From Phenylobacterium conjunctum (GTDB taxonomy: Bacteria > Pseudomonadota > Alphaproteobacteria > Caulobacterales > Caulobacteraceae): DNA of 64,000 nucleotides. Positions 23,537 through 31,697 of the stretch are shown piece after piece. The notes beneath the pieces are model-generated. The model had not been told where the DNA came from. It did not search any database and saw only the letters and a program-made list of their open reading frames with translations. Where the stretch lies: assembly GCF_042679085.1 (NCBI RefSeq), contig NZ_JBHTLQ010000006.1, positions 62,001-126,000 on the forward strand. Direction: 5' to 3'. Position 1 is the first letter of the stretch. Each line of letters starts with the position of its first letter. The position numbers and the translations under genes are program-made.

Positions 23537-25429
23537 TCAGGGCCGCCAGACGATGGGGAAGTCGGCCTTGAAGGCGTCCATCCAACCCATGACCTTGCCG
23601 AAGGCGGCCGCGTCGCCGTCCAGCTTGACCTGACCGCCCGCGATCATCGGCTCGACCTTGCCGCCGGCCATGGTCAGCATCAGGAATACCGGGCGGTTCA
23701 GGGTCAGGGTGGCGTCAGTTGAGCCGGAGGCCGGATTGGCTTCCCAGGTCAGGACGCCATTGGCGACCGCGACGCGGAAGTGCTCCTTGCGGTCGGGGAA
23801 GACCAGGTCGACGGTGGCGTGATCGGCGCCGGCCTTGTCCGCGTTGAGCCGCACCGACATCAGGTCGAGCAGCATCGGCGTGGTCATGTTGCGCACCAGG
23901 TCGAGGGAGATGGCCGGGCCTGAGCCGGTCTTCACCCCGTTGCGCAGCTCCGTCGCCGCCGACAGGTACATGTTGCGCCAGATGGCGTTCTCGGTGGCGT
24001 AGGCCATGGCGTCATAGACGCCGGCGAGCTCGTTGCGGGCCACCTGGTCCTTGGCGTTGGCGTAGACGAGCCGGTTCAGCAGTTGGGCGGCCCAGCGGTC
24101 ATCGCCCTTGGCGTGGGCGGCCTTGGCGGCGGCCAGCACCTTCTTTTCGCCGCCCATGGCCGCGACGTAGCGGGCGGACTCATCGGCCGGCTCCAGCGGG
24201 GCGAGGTTCACCGGGTTGGCGTCGTACCAGCCCATATAGCGCTGATAGACCGCGCGGCTGTTGAAGCTGAGCGAGCCGTAGTAGCCGCGGTTGTACCATT
24301 CGTTGTCGAGGGCCGGCGGCAGCTTCAGGCGGTTGGCGATCTCCGGACCGGTGAGCCCCTCGTTCATCATCCGCACCGACTGGTCGTGCAGGAACTTGTA
24401 GGCGTCGCGGTGCTTGGCCAGGAAGTCGTCGACCTGGGCCTGGCCGAAGCGCGGCCAGGCATGGCTGGTGAACATGACGTCGGTCTTGTCGCCATACAGG
24501 CGCAGGGATTCGGTCAGGTAGTCGGCCCAGGCCTTGGCGTCGCGCACCAGGGCGCCGCGCGGGGTCAGCAGATTGTGCTGCGAGGCGTTGGCGTTCTCGG
24601 CCATGCAAAGGGCCTTCAGGTCCGGCAGATAGATGTTCATCTCCGCCGGGGCTTCGGTGCCGGGCGTGACCTGGAACTGCAGCCGGACCCCATCCACCGT
24701 CATCTCCTGGCCGGTGGTCTTGATGGTGACGTTGGGCGGGATCAGGGTCTGGGTGCCGGGGCTGATCGCCGCGCCGATGCCGGCCGACAGCTGTCCGGTC
24801 GGACCCTTAGGCAGGAAGTAGCCGAACTGATAGGTCGCCCGACGGCCCATGGCGGCGCCGGCGATGATGTTCTCGCTGACCGCGTGCTCCAGGAAGCCGT
24901 CCGGGGCGATGATCTGGACCTTCCCGGCGTCCACGTCGGCCTGGGAGACCAGGCCGCGGGCCCCGCCGAAGTGGTCGGTGTGGCTGTGGGTGTAGATCAG
25001 GGCGACAACGGGCTTGGCGCCCAGGTTCTCGGTCACCAGGTCATAGGCCGCCTTGGCGACCTCGGCGGAGGTCAGGGGGTCGATGACGATCCAGCCGGTC
25101 TTGCCGGCGATGAAGGTGACGTTGGAGATGTCGAAGCCGCGCACCTGCCACACGCCCTCGGAGACCTTGAACAGGCCGTGCTTGGTCAGGAGCTGGGACT
25201 GGCGCCACAGGCTGGGATTGGCGGTGGCCGGGGCAGGGGCCTTGAGGAAGTCATAGGCGGTCAGGTCCCAGATCACCCGGCCGTCCGAGCCCTTGATCAA
25301 CGGGTCCTTGCGGGTGGCGACGAAGCCGCGGTCGGCGAAGTCGAAGTCCTGGCGGTTGTTGAAGTCCGGGGCCGCCAGGGCGGGCGTGGCGGCGAGGGCG
25401 AGGGTCAGGCTGACGAGGGCTTTGCGCAT
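23537..25429 (-). CDS. SdsA-type alkylsulfatase (metallo-beta-lactamase fold)
   Basis: 630 residues with a signal peptide (cleavage near TPALAAP). The metallo-beta-lactamase zinc motif THSHTDHFGG (about 147-156) and a second-ligand region MAENANASQHNLLTPRG (about 276) match SdsA1/YjcS enzymes, which hydrolyse primary alkyl sulfates such as SDS. The central dimerisation domain and the SCP2-like C-terminal domain account for the length, normal for the family (about 660). It converges on the cytochrome c gene, with stops nine bases apart. Confidence 0.85.
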   Translation of the reverse strand: MRKALVSLTLALAATPALAAPDFNNRQDFDFADRGFVATRKDPLIKGSDGRVIWDLTAYDFLKAPAPATANPSLWRQSQLLTKHGLFKVSEGVWQVRGFDISNVTFIAGKTGWIVIDPLTSAEVAKAAYDLVTENLGAKPVVALIYTHSHTDHFGGARGLVSQADVDAGKVQIIAPDGFLEHAVSENIIAGAAMGRRATYQFGYFLPKGPTGQLSAGIGAAISPGTQTLIPPNVTIKTTGQEMTVDGVRLQFQVTPGTEAPAEMNIYLPDLKALCMAENANASQHNLLTPRGALVRDAKAWADYLTESLRLYGDKTDVMFTSHAWPRFGQAQVDDFLAKHRDAYKFLHDQSVRMMNEGLTGPEIANRLKLPPALDNEWYNRGYYGSLSFNSRAVYQRYMGWYDANPVNLAPLEPADESARYVAAMGGEKKVLAAAKAAHAKGDDRWAAQLLNRLVYANAKDQVARNELAGVYDAMAYATENAIWRNMYLSAATELRNGVKTGSGPAISLDLVRNMTTPMLLDLMSVRLNADKAGADHATVDLVFPDRKEHFRVAVANGVLTWEANPASGSTDATLTLNRPVFLMLTMAGGKVEPMIAGGQVKLDGDAAAFGKVMGWMDAFKADFPIVWRP

Positions 25430-25604
25430 GGCGGTCTTTCCTGGGGCCGACGCGATTTCGCGTGCGTTTGAATTGGCAGTAAGCGCGCCATTAGGGGTTG
25501 TCCAGCCGGATCAGCCGCCCTGATCGGCCCCCCAGTCTTTCTGGCGCCGCCCTCTCGGAGGGCCGTAGTATTTCTACGGACGAACTAGGATTTCTGGGGT
25601 CCCC

Positions 25605-26081
25605 ATGGCCGGCGACGCGCAAGACCACTTCGGCGAGACCCACCTGCGCTCCCTGATCAAGGGGATCAGCTGGCGGGTGGTGGGCAGCCTGGACACGGCG
25701 CTGCTGAGCTTCCTGGTCACCGGCAGCCCCAAGTGGGCGGTGACCATCGCCTCGATCGAAGCCCTGACCAAGATCGCCCTCTACTATGGACACGAACGCG
25801 TCTGGGGCCGGGTGCGCTGGGGCCGGGACGGCGAGGCGCACCTGCGCTCAGTGGCCAAGGGCGCCAGCTGGCGCGTGGTGGCGACCCTGGACACCTTCCT
25901 GCTGAGCTGGCTGGTGACCGGCAGCGTCAAGCACGCCGGGGCCATCGCCAGCCTGGAGGTCTTCACCAAGATCGCCCTGTTCTATCTGCATGAGCGGGGC
26001 TGGAAGCTGGTGCCCTGGGGCAAGATCGCCGCCGCCGGGTCCACCGGCGCTCTGCCCGCGGAACCGGCGGTCGCGCGCTAG
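25605..26081 (+). CDS. Tandem DUF2061 membrane protein
   Basis: 158 residues made of two copies of the same about 60-residue module. HLRSLIKGISWRVVGSLDT (about 13) matches HLRSVAKGASWRVVATLDT (about 76), and each continues into a FLVTGS / WLVTGS helix and a TKIAL.Y.HER..G end. DUF2061 proteins are small inner-membrane proteins of unknown function; single-module forms are about 70-80 residues, so this is a fused duplication. The C-terminal 20 residues are unstructured. Confidence 0.75.
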   Translation: MAGDAQDHFGETHLRSLIKGISWRVVGSLDTALLSFLVTGSPKWAVTIASIEALTKIALYYGHERVWGRVRWGRDGEAHLRSVAKGASWRVVATLDTFLLSWLVTGSVKHAGAIASLEVFTKIALFYLHERGWKLVPWGKIAAAGSTGALPAEPAVAR

Positions 26082-26127
26082 CGTCATTGCCGGGCGCGGC
26101 CTAGGCTGAACGCCTGGGAGGCCCCGC

Positions 26128-26904
26128 ATGACCACGATCCTGGCGATCCACGCCCATCCGGACGACGTCGAGACGCTCGGCGCGGGGGCGCTGAAGATCC
26201 TGGCCGACCAGGGCCACGCGATCCGCATTGTCACTGTCACCGCCGGCGACTGCGGGGCGGTCGACACGCCGCCGGATGAGACCGCGCGGATCCGCAAGGC
26301 CGAGGCCGCCGCCGCGGCGGCGATGATCGGAGCGGACTATGCCTGCGCCGACATTCCCGACCTCTGTGTGTTCAACGACGACGGCTGCCGCCGCCGGGTG
26401 ACCGAGATGATCCGCTGGGCGCAGGCTGACATCGTCATCACCTCGTCGCCCGAGGACTACCACCCGGACCATGAGGCCACGAGCATCCTGGTCCGTGACG
26501 CCTGTTTCGCGGCCTCGGTGGGCAATTACCGGACCGGGCCGTCGGCGCCCTTGGCGGGCGTTCCGCACCTCTATTTCATGGACCCTATCGGTGGGCGGGA
26601 CCGCGAGGGCCGCTGGGTCGAGCCGCACTTCGGCGTCGACATCACCGAGGTCTATGAGACCAAGCGCGCCATGCTGGCGGCCCATGTCAGCCAGGACGCC
26701 TGGGTCGCCAAGCAGCACGATATCGCCGACCACCAGGACAGCCTGGCCCGCTGGTGCCGCAGGCGAGGCCGCGACTTCGGCGTGCCGATGGCCGAGGGCT
26801 TCCGGCAGTACCGCCACCATCCCTATCCGACCACGGCCCTGCTGCAGGACCTGTTGGGCGAGGCGTTGGTCGCGCCGCTGGATCAGCCCAGCGCGGCGTC
26901 GTAG
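26128..26904 (+). CDS. PIG-L family deacetylase
   Basis: 258 residues with the zinc-binding AIHAHPDDVETLGAG at the N-terminus (about 6-20) and the second motif SSPEDYHPDHEATSILV (about 111-127) giving the third ligand. PIG-L (LmbE-like) enzymes remove acetyl groups from N-acetylglucosamine-type sugars or amino sugar conjugates. The gene overlaps the convergent oxidoreductase by 22 bases. Neighbouring sugar-type oxidoreductase and aminotransferase genes would fit amino-sugar handling, but the substrate is unknown. Confidence 0.85.
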   Translation: MTTILAIHAHPDDVETLGAGALKILADQGHAIRIVTVTAGDCGAVDTPPDETARIRKAEAAAAAAMIGADYACADIPDLCVFNDDGCRRRVTEMIRWAQADIVITSSPEDYHPDHEATSILVRDACFAASVGNYRTGPSAPLAGVPHLYFMDPIGGRDREGRWVEPHFGVDITEVYETKRAMLAAHVSQDAWVAKQHDIADHQDSLARWCRRRGRDFGVPMAEGFRQYRHHPYPTTALLQDLLGEALVAPLDQPSAAS

Positions 26905-28043
26905 CGCGCCCACATCGGGGCGCAGTCGACCATCTCGCCACGGGTCATGGCGTCATCGATGGCCATGACCGTCAGGCCGGCCTCCATCGATTCGAACGGG
27001 GTGACGGGGAAGGGCTGCTTGCCTTCCAGGGTGGCCAGCAGGTCGCGAGCCATGGACTGGTCGGCGCCGTTGTGGCTGTCCTCGGTGCGACCGCCATAGT
27101 CGATGCGCTCGGGCTTGCCGCGGTCCATGGCCTTGCGAACCATCAGGCGGTTGCGGACCAGGTCGGCGATCAGGGTCCCGTCGGTCCCGGCCACGTACCA
27201 GCGGCGCTCGGGCAGAGCCACGTGGCTGTTGGCGTGGAAGGACAGGCGCACCCCGTTGGCGTACTCGATGAGCGCGTTCTGGTGGTCGGTGACGTCCATA
27301 TCCGAATGGAAGGCGTCATTGGCGCTCGACCAACCGGCGTCGCGCAAGGCGTAGGCGGGCTGGCCATCGCTGTAGGTCTTGGGCGCGGTCTCCGCCCGCG
27401 CGGCGGTGAAGATGCTGCGGCCGCCGAAACTGGCCACCTTGGCCGGGCGCGACCGGGCCAGCCGGCCGAAGATATCGAAGTCGTGACAGACCTTATCCAG
27501 CAGGTAGGAGCCCCCGAATTCCTGGCGACGGCGCCAGTTGCGGGCGAGATAGCCGCCGTGCTCGGGGGGCAGGTGCTCGGTGGCGTCGATGGAGACCAGC
27601 TGGCCGATCTCGCCGGAATCCACCCGGGCGATGGTCTCGCGGACGATGGACATGGAGCGCATGACCAGGCCGATGAACACCGGCGGGCCGCCACCTTTGG
27701 CGAGGCGCTGGGCCAGGGTGACTGTCTCGTCCTCGGTGCGGACGATGGGCTTCTCGGCGAAGATGGGGAAGCCGGCGTCGAGGGCCAGGTTCAGGTGCTC
27801 GGAGTGTAGGTGGTTGGGCGAGCCGATCATGACGAGGTCATAGGGGCCGCGCGCGAACAGCTCGGCGGGGGTGTCCAGCGCCACGCCCGGATCGATGCCG
27901 GCCGCGGCCAGGATAGGTGCGCCGACCGGGGCTGGGTCCACATGGGCGGCGACATTCAGGCTCCAGCCCACCTCCTGCATGGCGGCGAGCACGTGGGCGA
28001 TGCGTTGGCCAAGGCCGATGACGCCGATGCGATAGGTCTTCAT
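26883..28043 (-). CDS. Gfo/Idh/MocA family NAD(P)-dependent oxidoreductase
   Basis: 386 residues from ATG 28043, just before the Rossmann start MKTYRIGVIGLGQRIAHVL. The conserved GSPNHLHSEHLNLALDAG (about 75) and the EKPIVRTEDE segment (about 97, Lys) mark the family, which oxidises or reduces sugars and inositols. A C-terminal alpha/beta domain completes the normal length. It is encoded in line with the aminotransferase and peptidase genes on the minus strand and starts four bases after the aminotransferase stop (the start at 28043 against the stop at 28048). Confidence 0.87.
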   Translation of the reverse strand: MKTYRIGVIGLGQRIAHVLAAMQEVGWSLNVAAHVDPAPVGAPILAAAGIDPGVALDTPAELFARGPYDLVMIGSPNHLHSEHLNLALDAGFPIFAEKPIVRTEDETVTLAQRLAKGGGPPVFIGLVMRSMSIVRETIARVDSGEIGQLVSIDATEHLPPEHGGYLARNWRRRQEFGGSYLLDKVCHDFDIFGRLARSRPAKVASFGGRSIFTAARAETAPKTYSDGQPAYALRDAGWSSANDAFHSDMDVTDHQNALIEYANGVRLSFHANSHVALPERRWYVAGTDGTLIADLVRNRLMVRKAMDRGKPERIDYGGRTEDSHNGADQSMARDLLATLEGKQPFPVTPFESMEAGLTVMAIDDAMTRGEMVDCAPMWARYDAALG

Positions 28044-28047
28044 GAGA

Positions 28048-29373
28048 TCAGTCGAGGCTCGCAAGAACGCCGCGCAGAAGGCTGAAAAGCTTCTCGATTT
28101 CGGCGGGCTGGACGATGAGGGGCGGGGAGAGGGCGATGACGTCGCCGGTCGCGCGGACCAGCAGGCCGGCGTTCAGCGCCTTCACCAGGGTCTCGTAGCC
28201 TCTGGCGCCTGGCGCGCCATCGCGGGGGGAAAGCTCAATGGCGCCCATCAGGCCGATATTGCGGATGTCGATGACGTTGGGCAGGTCGGCCAGACCGTGG
28301 ATCGCGGCCTCCCAGATCGGCGCCATGGCGGCAGCGTGGGCGAACAGGCCCTCGCGGGCGTAGATCTCCAGGGTCGCCAGGCCCGCCGCGCAGGCGGTCG
28401 GGTGGCCGGAATAGGTGTAGCCGTGGAACAGCTCGATCAGGGTCTCCGGCCCCTGCATCAGGGCGTCATGGATCTCACGCTTGGCGAACACCGCCCCCAT
28501 GGGCAGGGAGCCATTGGTCAGGCCCTTGGCGGTGGTCATCAGGTCCGGGGTGATGCCGAAGTATTGAGCGGCGAAGGGTGCGCCCAGGCGGCCGAATCCG
28601 GTGATCACCTCGTCGAAAATCAGCAGCAATCCATGCTTGTCGCAGAGACTCCTCAGACGCTCGAGATAGCCCTTGGGCGGCGGCAGGACCCCGGCTGAGC
28701 CCGCCACCGGCTCGACGATGACCGCGGCGATCGTCTCGGCGCCATGCAGGGCGACCAGGCGCTCCAGTTCGTCGGCCAGTTCGGCGCCATGCTCCGGCAA
28801 GCCCTTTGAGAAGGCGTTGCGCTTGAGGTCGAAGGTGTGGGGCAGATGGTCGGCGCCGGGCAGGGTGACGAAGGTGCGGCGGTTGTTGACCAGGCCGCCG
28901 ACGGAAATCCCGCCAAACCCCACGCCGTGATAGCCTTTTTCCCGGCCGATGAAGCGGACGCGCTGCCCTTCGCCTCGGGCCCGATGATAGGCCAGGGCGA
29001 TCTTCAGGGCGGTGTCCACCGACTCCGAGCCTGAGCCGGTGAAGAACACCCGGTCCATGCCGGGCGGGGCTATGGTGGTCAGGGCCTGGGCGAACTCGAA
29101 GGCGATGGGATGGCCCATCTGGAAGGTCGGCGCGTAGTCCAGGGTCAGCAGCTGACGATGGACGGCGTCGGCGATCTCCTGGCGGCCGTGCCCGGCATTG
29201 ACGCACCATAGGCCCGAGGTGCCGTCCAGAACCTCCTGACCCTCGAAGGTGCGGTAGTACATGCCCTTGGCCTGCGCCAGCAGGCGCGGCTCGGCCTTGA
29301 ACTGGCGATTGGCCGTGAATGGCATCCAGAAGGCGGAAAGATCGGGGCGGTTGTCGCCGAAGCCGTCGCTCAT
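28048..29373 (-). CDS. Omega-amino acid:pyruvate class III aminotransferase
   Basis: 441-residue PLP enzyme. Start ATG 29373 (MSDGFGDNR) with AAGGAGA upstream. FWMPFTANRQFKAEPRLL (about 16) and DGTSGLWCVNAGHGRQEI (about 50) match beta-alanine/omega-amino acid:pyruvate transaminases such as BauA, and the PLP lysine lies in DLMTTAKGLTNGSLPMG (about 274). It moves amino groups from omega-amino acids or amines to pyruvate. It is 28 bases downstream of the peptidase gene on the same strand. Confidence 0.85.
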   Translation of the reverse strand: MSDGFGDNRPDLSAFWMPFTANRQFKAEPRLLAQAKGMYYRTFEGQEVLDGTSGLWCVNAGHGRQEIADAVHRQLLTLDYAPTFQMGHPIAFEFAQALTTIAPPGMDRVFFTGSGSESVDTALKIALAYHRARGEGQRVRFIGREKGYHGVGFGGISVGGLVNNRRTFVTLPGADHLPHTFDLKRNAFSKGLPEHGAELADELERLVALHGAETIAAVIVEPVAGSAGVLPPPKGYLERLRSLCDKHGLLLIFDEVITGFGRLGAPFAAQYFGITPDLMTTAKGLTNGSLPMGAVFAKREIHDALMQGPETLIELFHGYTYSGHPTACAAGLATLEIYAREGLFAHAAAMAPIWEAAIHGLADLPNVIDIRNIGLMGAIELSPRDGAPGARGYETLVKALNAGLLVRATGDVIALSPPLIVQPAEIEKLFSLLRGVLASLD

Positions 29374-29401
29374 GGTGCAGGTCTCCTTGAGGCCCACGAG
29401 A

Positions 29402-30712
29402 TCACGTTCGCGGAACGCCCGCCACCTGATTGAGGCGCGCCCAGCTGCGGCCATAGCCGGGTCGGTTGCAGCTGCGCGTCGGTGGGACATGGGCGCTGGC
29501 CCAGCGGGCTTCGGCGGCCTCGGCGTCGCGCCAGCAGGCGGCGATGGCGGTGGCCAGGTCGTCATCGCCGGCCCGGTCGATGCGGACCCGGAAATCCGCC
29601 TCCAGGGCGTCGCGCTCGGCGGCGATCAGGGCGTGGCCGGCGGCGTGGTCGGCCAGCATGGCGCGATGCAGACGCTCATGCCGCCACCACAGGCTCTCGG
29701 TGTCATAGGCGTCGGTGGGGGGCGGGCCTTGTGCGGGCAGGGGCAGGCCCAGGATCACCGGCTTGAAGACGCTGAGGCAGGGGGCTGAGGTCCCGGTCAG
29801 CCAATGCACCGTGCGGCCCTGGCGGATCTCCGAGACCATGGAGCCCACCGACTGGCTGCGCCGGGCGCCTTCGGCTGCGTGCATGCAGATGGTCCGGCCC
29901 GTGGTGTTGGCCGGGCTCCAGTCTGCGGCGTCGCCGTGATCGCGCAGGATCGCCATCATGGCGGCCGGATCTAGCCTGGGCGCGCCCTGGTCCAGCAGGG
30001 CCTGGCCCCGCGCGCAGCGGCCACGGCCGAAACTGGCGGCGTCGCGGGTTTCATCCAGCAGGGCGCGGGCGACATCCAGACGGCCGTCGCCGTCCAGCCA
30101 GCCTTCGGCGCGGGCGTGGGCCATCAAGGCCGGGCTGATCCGGTCGTGGTCGGTGGTGATGCTGTAGGCGTTAGAGAGCGAGCGGGTCGCGCGCACCTGC
30201 TGGACAGCCCACCAGCGCCCCGCTGTCTCCAGCACATAGGCCTGACCTGTGTCGGCGATGATGAAGCCGTTGTTGTAGTAGAAGCGGTTCAGGTGCCCGC
30301 AGTCGCCGCCCTGGCCGTACTGCTCCAGCAGCCTGATGATCACCTCCACCGCCTCGGCGGCTGTCGCGGCCCGCTCCAGGGCCAGCCGCAGCAGGTCCAT
30401 GCCGGTCAGCGCCCGCCGCCGCTGGGCGCCGGTGCGGGCGTGCAGGGCCTCATTGCCGATCACGACTCCGTGCTCGTTGGCCCCCATCTCAGCCCCCCAC
30501 ATCCAGAAGGGCCGCGAGATCAGGACGGCGTGGGTCTCCTCGACCTCCGGGATCGACAGGTAGGTGAGTCGCATCCGGCCCGAATCAGATCGTCGCCGCC
30601 GGGGGTGGATTTCGAGGGCCTGGGCTTCGTTGCGTTCGCGGTCGCTGTTCTTGGCGAACAGGGTCGCGCCGCGGGCGGTTTGGGCGGAAAGGGCCACGAA
30701 CGTATCGCACAT
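29402..30712 (-). CDS. C69 (secernin-like) family dipeptidase
   Basis: 436 residues beginning MCDTFVALSAQTARGATLFA; the second-residue cysteine is the N-terminal nucleophile of the Ntn-hydrolase fold after methionine removal. FAKNSDRERNEAQALEIHP (about 19) and MGANEHGVVIGNEALHAR (about 76) are characteristic of the dipeptidase A / secernin family. No signal peptide, so cytoplasmic. First gene of the minus-strand trio with the aminotransferase and oxidoreductase. Confidence 0.82.
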   Translation of the reverse strand: MCDTFVALSAQTARGATLFAKNSDRERNEAQALEIHPRRRRSDSGRMRLTYLSIPEVEETHAVLISRPFWMWGAEMGANEHGVVIGNEALHARTGAQRRRALTGMDLLRLALERAATAAEAVEVIIRLLEQYGQGGDCGHLNRFYYNNGFIIADTGQAYVLETAGRWWAVQQVRATRSLSNAYSITTDHDRISPALMAHARAEGWLDGDGRLDVARALLDETRDAASFGRGRCARGQALLDQGAPRLDPAAMMAILRDHGDAADWSPANTTGRTICMHAAEGARRSQSVGSMVSEIRQGRTVHWLTGTSAPCLSVFKPVILGLPLPAQGPPPTDAYDTESLWWRHERLHRAMLADHAAGHALIAAERDALEADFRVRIDRAGDDDLATAIAACWRDAEAAEARWASAHVPPTRSCNRPGYGRSWARLNQVAGVPRT

Positions 30713-30778
30713 GGCGAAAGCTTAGCGGGCGAGGGGCCGCTGTCGACGCCCGCAGTGTCCGGATTTTCGGGGAAAGTT

Positions 30779-30852
30779 TGGAGGCCTGACCCGGAATCGA
30801 ACCGGGGTGCACGGATTTGCAGTCCGCTGCGTAACCACTCCGCCATCAGGCC
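30779..30852 (-). tRNA. tRNA-Cys (GCA)
   Basis: Read from 30852 on the minus strand: GGCCTGA / TCAGGCC acceptor stem, D-arm, anticodon loop with GCA, T-arm GGTTCGATTCC, discriminator T and encoded CCA at 30779-30781. 74 bases including CCA. It sits between the C69 peptidase and the pcm-like gene. Confidence 0.95.
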
Positions 30853-30984
30853 GCCGCCAACGTTTTAGGCACGTCGGGGTCTCGAAGAGGGCGGAGGGCT
30901 ATCAGAACCGCCCGCCTCATTCAATCTCTGTCGCAAGGCCGCATTGCGTTCGAGTTAAGGGCGGACCTATAAGCGCGCAAATCG

Positions 30985-31000
30985 CTCGAACAGGTTCGAG
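30985..31000. promoter_or_regulatory. Perfect palindrome in front of the pcm-like/tolC genes
   Basis: CTCGAAC-AG-GTTCGAG, a seven-base perfect inverted repeat with a two-base spacer, ends five bases before the ATG at 31006. Another copy of the half-site GTTCGAG is at 30948-30954. This is a good candidate operator for a dimeric repressor (TetR-like), or an RNA hairpin covering the translation start. Confidence 0.5.
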
Positions 31001-31005
31001 GCCAA

Positions 31006-31575
31006 ATGTCCGATCTCGCCCAAGCCCGTCTCAACATGGTGGAAAGCCAGGTGCGCACCGCCGACGTCACGGATGTCCGCATCCATGACGCCATGCGGGT
31101 CATCCCGCGCGAGAGCTTCGTGCCGGCCGGCAAGGCCTATCTGGCCTATGCCGACGAGGCCGTGGAGTACGCACCGGGCCGCGTGCTGCTGAAGCCGCGC
31201 GACGTGGGCAAGCTGCTGCAGATCCTGAAGCCCCAGGAAACCGATAAGGTCCTGGCGATCGCCGCGCCCTATGCGGCGGCGATCCTGGAGGCCATGGGCC
31301 TGACCGTCACCCGCCTCGACGCCGAGGACCTGACCCGTCCGCCGGGCGGCGGCTACGACCTGATCATCTGCGAAGGCGCGGTGGCCAAGGCGCCTGCGGC
31401 CTGGACCGATGCGCTGGCCATGGGCGGTCGCCTGGGCGTGATCGAGCGCGAGGGGCCGGTTGGCAAGGCCTGCATCTATGTGAAGGCCGAGGATGGCGTC
31501 GGTCGCCGGACGGTGTTCGACGCGACCCCGCCGGTCCTGGCCGGCTTTGAGCCGCAGGTCGGCTTCGCTTTCTGA
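31006..31575 (+). CDS. Protein-L-isoaspartate methyltransferase-like protein, SAM motif degenerate
   Basis: 189 residues. The N-terminal region (ARLNMVESQVRTADVTDVRI, then IPRESFVP) is plainly Pcm-like. The SAM-binding motif I, normally a glycine-rich DxGxGxGY, reads VLAIAAPYAAAILEAMG here (about 79-95), without glycines in the loop. Classical repair methyltransferase activity is therefore doubtful. The protein is also slightly shorter than typical Pcm. It lies upstream of a TolC-type exporter gene, an arrangement I recall from Caulobacterales, and behind a palindromic operator-like site. Confidence 0.7.
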   Translation: MSDLAQARLNMVESQVRTADVTDVRIHDAMRVIPRESFVPAGKAYLAYADEAVEYAPGRVLLKPRDVGKLLQILKPQETDKVLAIAAPYAAAILEAMGLTVTRLDAEDLTRPPGGGYDLIICEGAVAKAPAAWTDALAMGGRLGVIEREGPVGKACIYVKAEDGVGRRTVFDATPPVLAGFEPQVGFAF

Positions 31576-31697
31576 CGACCCTGCAACACCCCGGAAACCC
31601 TTAGGTGAAAAAAGCTTAAGGCTCGGGCTACTGGTCTAGAAGCTCATCGGCCGTCATATAGGGGCCCGGTAAGTCTCGCCGCATTCGGGGATTAGGA

